From Ornithodoros turicata (taxonomy: Eukaryota; Arthropoda; Arachnida; Ixodida; Argasidae): a DNA stretch of 64,000 nt. The notes under the pieces are model-generated. The model ran no database searches, was not told the DNA's origin, and worked only from the letters and a program-made list of their open reading frames with translations. This document shows, piece by piece, positions 56,464 to 64,000 of this stretch; position 1 is the first letter of the stretch, and the number at the start of each line of letters is the position of its first letter. The position numbers were made by a program, and so were the translations under genes. The stretch is from NCBI RefSeq assembly GCF_037126465.1, contig NC_088203.1:58007581-58071580 (forward strand). The letters are read 5' to 3'.

Positions 56464-57049
56464 GGTAGCAGTGTCAAGGCGCACGGAGGGCAGTGGATGC
56501 TGCAAGGCGATGAGTGTTATCACCTTCTGCTCACCAATTAATATGTAGTTGACCACATATGAATGCATATCCGTCCGAGGCAGAAAACCGAACTGAACTG
56601 AAAGCAAAAGCGCGCCTCACGTTCGCACGCTAAGCGCAAACGTCTTTCGTCTTCGTCGGAGTGTCGACGTACCCATAAACGTTTCCCTTGAACCCTTTTC
56701 GCTTCAATCCGTATGAAGCCTGAGTATTCGCGCTTAAAGGAGCTCAGAAAGCCATCTAAAAAAATTCAGTTCCGAAGGTCTTGTGAAAGTAGGTAACTTA
56801 ACTTGATGATTAACACAGAAATTTTCACTGTACGCGATATTTTTCATAGAAAAAAAGGCGCTTGAACATCGCCGCGCGCGTTCCCACTCGACTCGCTCCT
56901 CCGGGTCAAACGAGGATGAGAAGGAAAAAACGTCATTCCTGACGTAATAAAAGTAGAAAGCGGCGACCGCTCTTCAGCGCTTCCATCTGGGTCAGTTCTG
57001 CCCGGTTTTCTTCCTTTTCGTTTTCCTTGCTTTCTCTCTGTCGTGAACG
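56464..57049. other. Intergenic stretch upstream of the P2X7-like gene
   Basis: No gene. It includes the likely promoter of the downstream gene. CGCGCGCGTTCCC near 56,873 and CTTTCTCTCTGTCGTG before the ATG at 57,050 are GC/pyrimidine-rich; no TATA box at a convincing distance. Confidence 0.4.
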
Positions 57050-57607
57050 ATGGAGGATTTCGAAGTGCCTGCGGAATATCGGCACTTGATGCCACTATCT
57101 GAATGGGAAATACGAACTCTGCAAAGGTGCAAAATAATTAATTGTACGCCGTATGGCGATACGCCTTATATGACGCCAGGCACAAGCTTAACTGGCGTCG
57201 CCGGTAGCCATGTGGCAGCCAAGCGAAAGCGGCGGGACAGCTCGGATGATTGGTAAGTTGACCATAGTTGCGGTAGTTTATGACATTGCATTGATCTCTG
57301 CAACAGGTGCACATGTGGAGTGTGCCGATCAATGCAAACACGGCGCGAGGACGTCTGCTGCCGCAACGTGCCAGCAGCTGTCGAAAAGGAGCCGGAGGGC
57401 TGTGTCACGACGGCGTCGGAGTGCTTGACCGACGTGGTTATACGGCTAGCCCTCCAGTCACTTGAAAATCAGGGTGTGTTCATGAACACGGCGCTCCACG
57501 AGGAAGTTCACAACCTCCAGGACAGGGTGCAGACAGCGTGGATATGGTCCTTCATGGCCCTCATGAATGTTACACACATGATTGTTGAGGCTCTTCCACA
57601 TCGATAG
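57050..57607 (+). CDS. Two-exon protein with P2X7 C-terminal (ballast)-like domain
   Basis: Exon 1 57,050-57,252, intron 57,253-57,306 (54 bases, GTAAGT...ACAG), exon 2 57,307-57,607: 167 residues with no stop. The splice joins GATGATTG/G so that a Trp codon precedes CTCGVCRSMQTRREDVCCR, the cysteine signature of the P2X7 intracellular ballast domain, followed by GCVTTASECLTDVVIRLALQ. Exon 1 has an acidic start and a basic KRKRRDSSDD. The usual W-x-G and P-S-C end of the domain is weak or absent, so the C-terminus may have changed. No membrane segment: a soluble, perhaps zinc-binding protein. Function unknown; in vertebrates the domain binds zinc and GDP. Start chosen as the first Met in frame. 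Confidence 0.65.
57253..57306 (+). other. 54-base intron of the P2X7-like gene
   Basis: Donor TTG/GTAAGTTG and acceptor CTGCAACAG/GTGC. The acceptor falls at the same codon as that of the decayed copy at 49,555 (G/TGC or G/TGT before A-C-A/T-C-A TGT GG). Confidence 0.65.
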
Positions 57608-57647
57608 CGCACGTTCTGCATCTCCTTCGCTGTGAGTGACACAGTAG

Positions 57648-57870
57648 TATAGGCAAAATACAAGACTTAGTTTCGGTTTCACGCTTAGTTTCGGTTTCAA
57701 GCTTATAGGTTGGCAACCATGTTACAGGGAGAGAGAGAGCATACACTTCTCCAGGTGCAACGGACAGAGGATGATCACGCGCAGCAACGCTCTACGCATA
57801 CTCTAAGTTAATCAACTCATATATGTGTGTGTAATGCAAGAGAAATAAATCCAACTCGTTTGAAGCCTGC
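57648..57870 (+). repeat. 5' LTR of the Gypsy element
   Basis: About 223 bases; contains a 21 base duplication of CTTAGTTTCGGTTTCA absent from the 3' LTR and an AATAAA (57,844). Alignable to 63,263-63,455 over nearly its whole length. Confidence 0.8.
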
Positions 57871-57947
57871 AGAAATCAGAAGTGGGATCGACTCGCCATT
57901 TTCATCATCAGAACAAGGTGGGCTTTGATTGGGTTGGATTGCAAAGT

Positions 57948-58850
57948 ATGCTCACGCGCCGTGCATCACGTAACGTGGACGCTCCGCGAACGATGGACGG
58001 GACGCCGATAGGATCCAGCACTACTGTTGACCAAAACCTGGCGAACGTAGCCGACGACAACGTACAAGTCGTTAGCAGCCACACGAATGGAGAACAGAGC
58101 GCGGACAGCGAGGCAACACCGTCAAGTGGGCTTCACGGCACGACTCGCATCGGACACCACAGCAACGTTGATGCTGGGACAAGAGCACCCAACAACGGCA
58201 ACAACGCAGACGTTTTTGATATTCAGTCACTTATACAAGCCGCAGTGCAAGCAGCGGTTAGAGAAGCTATGGACGGGGCTCGACAACTCTACGAATCACC
58301 ACGGCCACCGCAACGTACTATTGCCAGCGATGAGTCATCACCGGTCGGGTACCTCGCTTCAGCGAGCGCGAACCTTGTACCGACATATGATCCTGCTACG
58401 AACACTCAGTCGACGGTGGAAGCGTGGATCAACAAGGTAGACGGACTCGCGGCGGCTTACGGCTGGAATGATAAACAAACTTCTTGCTTTGCGCTTTCGA
58501 AGTTGGAAGGAGTTGCGAGAAGCTGGTATGATGGGCTCACAACAACGCAATATACATGGGTAGTGTGGAAAAGCAAGCTTCGAGAAGCGTTTCCATCAAG
58601 TGCAAGTTTTCAACAGCTACTGCGGGAAATGGAGGCCCGAAAAAGAAAACGGGACGAAGCCATCGAGATCTACTTCTACGACAAACTCGCCAAGGCCAGA
58701 AGGTGCGGGCTGGACGATCCCGCTTGCATCGAGTATATTATCACTGGCCTCAACGACGAAAACGCAGTTCGATTGCTAAGTGTGCGTGAATTTGCAAATC
58801 CTCAGGAACTCCTTCGTTGCCTGAAATTATTGGTCAATTATTGGTCAACA
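57948..58850 (+). pseudogene. Gypsy gag, first frame
   Basis: Likely start MLTRRASRNV at 57,948. The Gag core has VEAWINKVDGLAAAYGWNDK, FALSKLEGVARSWYDGL and FQQLLREMEARKR, matching retrotransposon Gag (PF03732-type) proteins. The frame goes astray at 58,826-58,847, where ATTATTGGTCA is present twice in tandem; the extra 11 bases shift the zinc knuckle part out of frame. Confidence 0.8.
58826..58847. repeat. 11 bp tandem duplication that breaks gag
   Basis: ATTATTGGTCA at 58,826-58,836 is repeated exactly at 58,837-58,847. Removing one copy would bring the core and the zinc knuckles of gag into register, so this is the primary lesion of the gene. Confidence 0.8.
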
Positions 58851-59299
58851 TCGTCAAGCACTCGCGTTCCGCGGGTGGCCAAGACTCCAGTAAGAGTGCG
58901 AAACAGAGCACCGGTCAAACCGCATCATCCAAAGGAAAAGGAAAGCCAAAGTACAACGACAAAGGAGAACCCCTCTGCTTCAATTGCTCCGAATACGGAC
59001 ATCTTTCAGCAGCATGTCCACAGCCACAGAGGAAGCCACGCTGCGACAAATGCAAACGAACAGGGCATGAGACTAAAGACTGTTGTCAAGACAAAGCCAA
59101 GGGTTCGGCAACGCCAAAGTCGGCAGTTGTGCTTGCACAAAACGTGGTCACAGCGGAAGGGCCAGCGAACTCGAAGGAAGGGAGTTGCCTCAGGACACAA
59201 GCCGCCGATATTTCGAACAGAGACTGTTCTTCTTCTGGGCGAAGGAGAAGGGTTCGCTGGATTTCTACCCATCTACAGCGAACTCGAAGTATTTCATGA
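58848..59299 (+). pseudogene. Gypsy gag, zinc-knuckle part
   Basis: Second frame: CFNCSEYGHLSAAC and CDKCKRTGHETKDC are two CCHC zinc knuckles of a nucleocapsid, after a Ser/Lys-rich linker. The pol frame (protease) overlaps in the next frame from about 59,200. Confidence 0.8.
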
Positions 59300-60327
59300 C
59301 GGCTCTCCTGGACGGTAAAGAAGTCGAGGCATTTGTTGACATGGACAGCCAGTGCGTCACGCTTCGCAAGACTAACGCAGACGAATTATCGGTTCAGTAA
59401 GGCGATCTCTCAGCTCCATTTGAAATCCACGGCTACGGCTCTGGCAAAATAATTCCCATCGGTAAAGCGCGACTGGAACTGAAAGCCGATGAAGCCACAG
59501 CAACGGTGGACGTCTACGTCGTCCCAGACAATGCCCAAGTAGTTCCACTGTTGATCGGACAACCCTTCACAGAGCAACCACACGTCACAGTCATACGCAG
59601 GGGTAACATGCTGCGGATCTTCGAAGAACACGCGCACCTGGACGAAGGTGGCACCCTGCAGGATACTAAAATACTCACTCTTGCGCCACGACATGTCAGC
59701 CTTTGGGCGAAGAAGAAAACGGTTATTCCTCCGAACTACGTCGGACTTGTCATACTGTGCACCAAAGGGGAGAACATGGGTGACGTCTACGTTGATGCTC
59801 CTTATCGAGCTGGTCGAGTTTACGAGCACCGCATCCTTAGTTGCGTGCTTCGCGAGACTGAACAACAGGAGTACCTTCTGCCGGTGGCAAATGTATGCGA
59901 GCACGAACTTTCCATTCAAGAGGACGACAGAGTGGTAAGAGCACAGTGGTGTAAGCCAGAGGATACGCCAACGGTGGTCGAGGTGCTGTCCAACAACGAG
60001 GGCCATAGTAGTGAGATCAAGGCTTCCGAAATAAACGTAGGCACATTTGTAACACCTGCCCAAGCACAAGAACTCGCTAAACTTTTAAACGACTACCGGG
60101 ACTGTTTTGCACAGTCAATGTCTGAAATTGGTTGGACGGCGCTCACAGAAATGCAGATCGACCTCATCGATGACAGCGTCGTCAAGTACCGTCCTTACCG
60201 TATCGCTTACTCGGAAAGGGAAGTGGTTCGAGGTATCGTACGAGAACTGGAGGAAGCCGGCATCGTAAAAGAGTCGAACTCTGACTTCGCAAGCCCTATT
60301 CTGCTGGTGACAAAGAAAGCAGGTTAA
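59200..60327 (+). pseudogene. Gypsy protease and start of RT
   Basis: YFMTALLDGKEVEAFVDMDS near 59,290-59,350 is the protease active-site region, but the usual D-T/S-G reads D-M-D. A TAA at 59,398 interrupts; the same frame goes on through VYVVPDNAQVVPLLIGQPFT to the RT start EREVVRGIVRELEEAGIVKE and ASPILLVTKKAG, ending at a stop at 60,325. Both stops and the altered active site show decay. Confidence 0.75.
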
Positions 60328-60670
60328 AAACGATTGTGTGTAGATTTTCGTGTGCTCAACCGTATCACAAAAAAGAAACCCTTCCACTGATTGACGACCA
60401 GCTGGACAGATAGCACGACAAAAAGTATTTCACCACGTTAGACCTGGCATCGGGCTATTATCAAGTGCCGCTAACGGAGTCGAGTCGGTCGAAGACAGCA
60501 TTTGTAACTCCAGACGGGCATTACGAATTTACCAGAATGCCCTTCGGTCTCGTCAACGCAGTAGCTGTCCTTCAAAGAATGGTCAATGCCGTACTTGGTC
60601 CACTGAGACACACGATAGTTATGGCTTACATGGACGGCCTACTGATCCCTACACGGACTACAGAGAAAGG
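60328..60670 (+). pseudogene. Gypsy RT core with mutated active site
   Basis: CVDFRVLN, then a frameshift near 60,380, FTTLDLASGYYQVPL (motif A), KTAFVTPDGHYEFTRMPFGL (motif B), and YMDGLLIP at 60,627, where the family has Y-x-D-D: the second catalytic Asp is Gly. Sequence after about 60,665 jumps to RNase H, so the thumb/connection region is deleted. Confidence 0.75.
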
Positions 60671-60689
60671 ACTGACTTGTCTCCCTCAG

Positions 60690-61050
60690 GTGTCACGGCC
60701 TTGCAGGTGTGCTTCTGCAGGAACAATCAGACGATCTCCTCCACCCGGTTATGTATGTCAGCCGCCGAACGACACGTGACGAGGAAAGGTATCACTCGTA
60801 CGAACTGGAGGCATTGGCTGTCTTATGGACTGTGGAAAAGCTACGCCCTTACCTGCTTGGGTTGGACTTCACGGTGGTCACTGACTGTAATTCTCTTCGA
60901 ACGGTTTTCTCGAAGAAACATATCGTTCCCCGGATTGGTAGATGGTATCTTCGACTTCAAGAGTACCGCTTCGAGATCGAGCACAAGCCAGGCGAAAGGA
61001 TGGGCCACGTAGACGCGCTAAGCAGGGCTCCCGTGGGAGAACCCGAATAA
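60690..61050 (+). pseudogene. Gypsy RNase H fragment
   Basis: GVLLQEQ, PVMYVSRRTTRDEERYHSYE, LEALAVLWTVEKLRPYL, FTVVTDCNSL and GHVDALSRAP are RNase H blocks in the usual order, including Glu and Asp residues of the active site; the first Asp (TDAS) is lost with the upstream deletion. Stop at 61,048. Confidence 0.75.
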
Positions 61051-61109
61051 ATAGAAGTAGTGGACACTGTAGAAATGCTAGCGGCAGCTGTCACAACTGA
61101 GTGGCAGTG

Positions 61110-61402
61110 GCGCAACGTTCAGATCCGTACATCCAGAAGATAAAGGACAGCTTGGCTAGTGCAGACCGAACAAAGGAAGCGAAGAGAGTAAAGCAGGACT
61201 TTTTACTCAAAAACGGAAGTGTGTTCCGAAGGCTACAAGACGGAACAAAAGACACGCTGTAATGGGTTGTCCCAGCACGAGCACGCTGGCAAATAGTACG
61301 CAAATACCACGACGAAGCAGGACACTTCGCCCTTGATAAAACAGTGGAACTCCTACAGCGTAGCTACTGGTTTCCTCGCATGAGACGTTACGTAAAGAGC
61401 TA
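61110..61402 (+). pseudogene. Gypsy integrase zinc-domain fragment (before the insertion)
   Basis: In shifted frames: IQKIKDSLASADRTKEAKRV, then a stop, VVPARARWQIVRKYHDEAGH with FALDKTVELLQRSYWFPRMR; the two His of the HHCC zinc domain are visible. The Cys pair lies beyond the element at 61,403-62,422. Confidence 0.65.
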
Positions 61403-62422
61403 CAGCTCGAAGCAGAGTTGGAAATGGAACGCCGCTTCGACTAGCAGAGCAAGGGGGCAGCCACCCTAGCGGCGTCTAGTAGAAATAAAGGGCGAGGAGG
61501 TTTTGACATTTCCATTCTAGTCGGAGGGGTGTTCGCTATGGCGTGCCGAAGAGTGCGCAATCAGGCTGGCGTTATCAACGCTGCGCTCGTTTGTTTTGGG
61601 CTACCCCGTCTGAGCGACTGCGAAGAATCGATGATATCCCGATGGCGAGCGCCAGGTAACACGTCCGAACCAGTCGTCTCTCACCTCTCCTAAACTTCCA
61701 AAATTAAAATGAAGGTGAAGTGATCCAGATGAGGAAAATTTTCAGAAAAATGATTGATGTGGGACAAAAAAATGCGATTTACGAAAGGTAGGAGAGGCAA
61801 ATTTGGGGAACGTGCAGTCGAGGTATGGACGAACCTCTGCTGACGGAAACTGAAGTGAGGACAAAGGTCATGGTGAATTTGTCTATCTCTGATCATTCAC
61901 TACACCAATAATAGAAAACCTTCACGGTGACTCCCTGCACTGTGCGCCAGCATGCACACAAATATTTGTGTGTACTAATTGGCTGTTCTTCCGAGAAACG
62001 CGAGATGCTACACCATGAAAGCATTGTTTTGTTATTATTTAAAAAGCTCATTACGATGGCTTCGCGATTACCATCGTTAATTATTTCAACTTCAACGAGA
62101 GAAGTTATTGATTTCATTCGATCACACAATGAGTGTTTCGGATGACGCGTGCCCATGCGCCAACCTGTTTCCAGGCGCGTGCCATGACATCGATTCTCCG
62201 CATTATCTCAGACACAGTCGCCCGCCCAAAACACAAACAGGCGCAGCGTTGATAACGCCAGCTTGATTGGGCACTGTCCGGCACACCACAGCGAACACCC
62301 CTCCGACTGGAATGGAAATGTCGAAACGCCCTCTCCCTTTATTTCTGCTAAAGGGCGCCAGGGTGGCTCCCCTCTTGCTCCGCTGGTCGAAGCGGCGTTC
62401 CAGTTAACTCTGCTTCGAGCTG
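61403..62422. mobile_element. 1,020 bp fold-back element with TA target duplication
   Basis: Ends CAGCTCGAAGCAGAGTT and AACTCTGCTTCGAGCTG; flanked by TA on both sides (61,401-61,402 and 62,423-62,424). The inverted arms are about 260 bp long (61,403-61,675 and 62,160-62,422) with roughly 85-90 percent match by eye. The centre shows no transposase. The TA duplication suggests a Tc1/mariner-type non-autonomous element. Cutting at one TA restores the Gypsy integrase frame across the site. Confidence 0.85.
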
Positions 62423-62424
62423 TA

Positions 62425-63216
62425 CATCTCAACATGCTTAGAATGCTTGTACAACAAGAAACCATCGGGGAAACGGCCAGGAGAGCTACACAGCATCGAG
62501 AAGGTGGCAGAACCCTTTCATACGATACATATCGATCACCTGGGCCCCTTCGTCCGAAGCAAGCGTGGAAATGCCTACGTGATCGTCCTGGTGGACGCTT
62601 TCATTAAATTTGTGATCATTCGTGCCGTGCGTAATACAAGTGCCGTCCTCGCTAGGATCATAACGGACTGCGGAACATCATAAACGAGTACAATTTTTGA
62701 GAACTACTACCATAACATCAAGAGCATTCACATCGGAAATGCCACGACGACTTCCAGGGCAAACGGCCAAGTGGAGAGATACAACCGCTTGATCACTCCG
62801 CCCATTTCTAGCCTTACCAAGGAACCCGACGGCAAGGACTGGGATGAGACCCTACCTCAAGCGCAATGGGGAATAAACGCTACATACAACAGGTCAACTC
62901 GAACGTCTCCGTTCAGCTTACTGTTCAACTATGTGCCGCGAAACCTGACGGGCGACCCTGTACGAGAGACGCTCAAGCGACTAATACAGAGGACCGTATG
63001 AGGTCATTGAAGAACTGGCGCATGATCGATACCGAATTCTATCCTTGCCCGAGACTGGCCACCAAAGGTCGAAGCTACAAGGGCACTGTCCCGGTAGACA
63101 AACTGAAAAGGTTCGACATTTCACACGACGACTTCGCAAGTTCGACAGAGTCGTCCGATGATGACGAGCAGGAACCAAGACGTTCGGTGAGACTGGCCGA
63201 GAAGATGAAAACTTAA
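62425..63216 (+). pseudogene. Gypsy integrase core and C-terminus
   Basis: CLECLYNKK gives the Cys pair of the zinc domain; HTIHIDHLGPFVRSKRGNAY (first Asp), ARIITDCGTS followed by a stop (second Asp), then in another frame ANGQVERYNR (catalytic Glu) and WDETLPQAQWGINATYNRST. C-terminal pieces include TVPVDKLKRFDISHDDFASS and an acidic/basic tail ending at TAA 63,214. At least two frameshifts. Confidence 0.75.
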
Positions 63217-63262
63217 CCTTTATTTGTTCGATGGGGTCGATGGAAAGAAAAGGATGGCCTAA

Positions 63263-63455
63263 TATAGGCAAAATACAAGACTTAGTTTCGGTTTCAAGCT
63301 TGTAAGTTGACAACCATGTTACAGGGAGAGAGAGCAGGAGCAACGGACAGAGGATGATCACGCGCAGCAACGCTCTACGCATACCCTAAGTTAATCTACT
63401 CATATATGTGTGTGTGTAATGCAAGAGAAATAAATCCAACTCGTTTGAAGCCTAC
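63263..63455 (+). repeat. 3' LTR of the Gypsy element
   Basis: About 193 bases, matching the 5' LTR but without its 21 base duplication and with a small deletion near AGAGCAGGAGC. A purine tract GGAAAGAAAAGGATGG precedes it. Confidence 0.8.
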
Positions 63456-63614
63456 AGTAGTACAGATGATTCACTACGGGCTTTGATTTTTGCTGGCACT
63501 CATCAGCTTCTTTCGAATGCCTATACAGAAGAATGTGAAAATGAAAAGTAACGATCTCATAGCAGGTTGATGTTTGTAACTAATTTCAGTATACCTGTCT
63601 GGTACAGTACATAC
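63456..63614. other. Probable intron sequence of the minus-strand transposase-like gene
   Basis: Lies between the Gypsy target duplication and the splice donor at 63,614 (minus strand AAAG/GTATGT). If the donor is used, the Gypsy insertion sits within or beyond this intron. Confidence 0.4.
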
Positions 63615-64000
63615 CTTTGGAAACGTGCCAGACATCAAACTGATGGTTAGCCTCTGGGTTTGATGTACGCATGTATTTACGTACACTGGGATGCCGATCT
63701 GTTGTCAAAGACCGTACACCGACGTTGAAATGATGCAGTTCTTCAGGGCCACGCTGCAGTGCTTCCAGCTCCATGTGGTAGCTTGATGCCACTTCATTTG
63801 ACTGTTGATAGATAGAGTGAATAAGTTTTATTGTGGACATCTGGTTATCATTAATATTTAAGTATACGAAGGTACCATATACTTGAACCTGTACTGTATC
63901 GACAGCCTTGTTCAGCTTCCCATCATAGAAACTGTACGATAGGTACTTTGCGTTGTGGCACGGAGAATCGCATCTTCCATCAGCAGCCAAGTCGGATTCC
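63615..64000 (-). CDS. Kolobok-type DDE transposase-like exon (partial, runs off the window)
   Basis: Minus strand, open to the window edge. LAADGRCDSPCHNAKYLSYS, a V-Q-V-Q-V-Y segment, YHMELEALQRGPEELHHF, VRSLTTDRHPSVRKYM and NHQFDVWHVSK match the catalytic region of a transposase family I know as Kolobok-like: G-D-G-R-C-D-S-P-G-H, TDRH and H-Q-F-D-V-W-H. The exon ends at a good donor (TCCAAAG/GTATGT). No stop or frameshift is visible, although G-D-G reads A-D-G. It may be an element gene or a domesticated one. The family name is from memory and should be tested. Confidence 0.55.

Larger units (their letters stand above)
57648..63455 (+). mobile_element. Decayed Gypsy LTR retrotransposon
   Basis: 5' LTR 57,648-57,870 and 3' LTR 63,263-63,455, beginning TATAGGCAAAATAC and ending GAAGCCTRC, with a likely AGTAG duplication (57,643-57,647 and 63,456-63,460). 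Between them are gag, protease, RT, RNase H and integrase remnants in several frames, with a deletion between RT and RNase H and a 1,020 bp element in the integrase. The LTRs differ by indels, so the insertion is old. It landed 36 bases after the stop of the P2X7-like gene. Confidence 0.85.

Overview
This is nuclear DNA of a chelicerate-like arthropod, most probably a tick. I infer that from the mixture of elements (BEL/Pao, Penelope-like, Gypsy, FP25K-type non-LTR, RNase H-type LINEs, hAT and Kolobok-like transposases, several tRNA-derived SINE families) and from intron-containing genes with eukaryotic splice sites. There is no bacterial-type operon, no rRNA and no convincing functional tRNA gene. 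The window is a graveyard of mobile elements with very few candidate host exons.

Layout. 1-9,400: a decayed family-B DNA polymerase of the Polinton/adintovirus kind (about 4.66-8.55 kb), broken by frameshifts and stops. It carries a duplicated N-terminal block, abuts a fold-back element on its left, and lies between two direct copies of a ~0.85-1.1 kb repeat. 9.4-17.3 kb: non-coding, dominated by a diverged tandem array rich in TGACGTCA palindromes and a tRNA-derived SINE. 17.4-23.3 kb: a nearly full-length non-LTR retrotransposon (ORF1 and ORF2), split inside ORF2 by a 1.5 kb element with CCCTAG inverted ends and minisatellite arms. 23.3-26.5 kb: non-coding repeats.

26.5-39.5 kb is a four-level nest on one target. 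A minus-strand hAT transposase is split by a Penelope-like element (26,901-38,918, 11 bp target duplication). That is split by a BEL/Pao LTR retrotransposon (28,153-36,582, 5 bp duplication, nearly identical LTRs). The BEL is split by a 5'-truncated RNase H-type LINE (33,316-34,368, 14 bp duplication) that reads in frame with BEL pol. A SINE sits in the inverted tail of the Penelope-like element.

39.5-57 kb: SINEs, LINE tails, two more Penelope-like fragments, a degenerate Mag/Gypsy fragment on the minus strand, an isolated signal-peptide exon at 54,389, and a decayed copy of a gene with a P2X7 C-terminal (ballast)-like cysteine domain. 57,050-57,607 holds the best candidate intact gene: a two-exon P2X7-ballast-like protein. 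It is followed at once by a decayed Gypsy element (57,648-63,455), which itself carries a TA-flanked fold-back element in its integrase region. At the right edge a minus-strand exon resembles a Kolobok-type DDE transposase. The two P2X7-ballast-like loci both have Kolobok-like coding sequence convergent to them, which is the most suggestive undescribed association here. All assignments were made by eye from motifs; no database search was possible.
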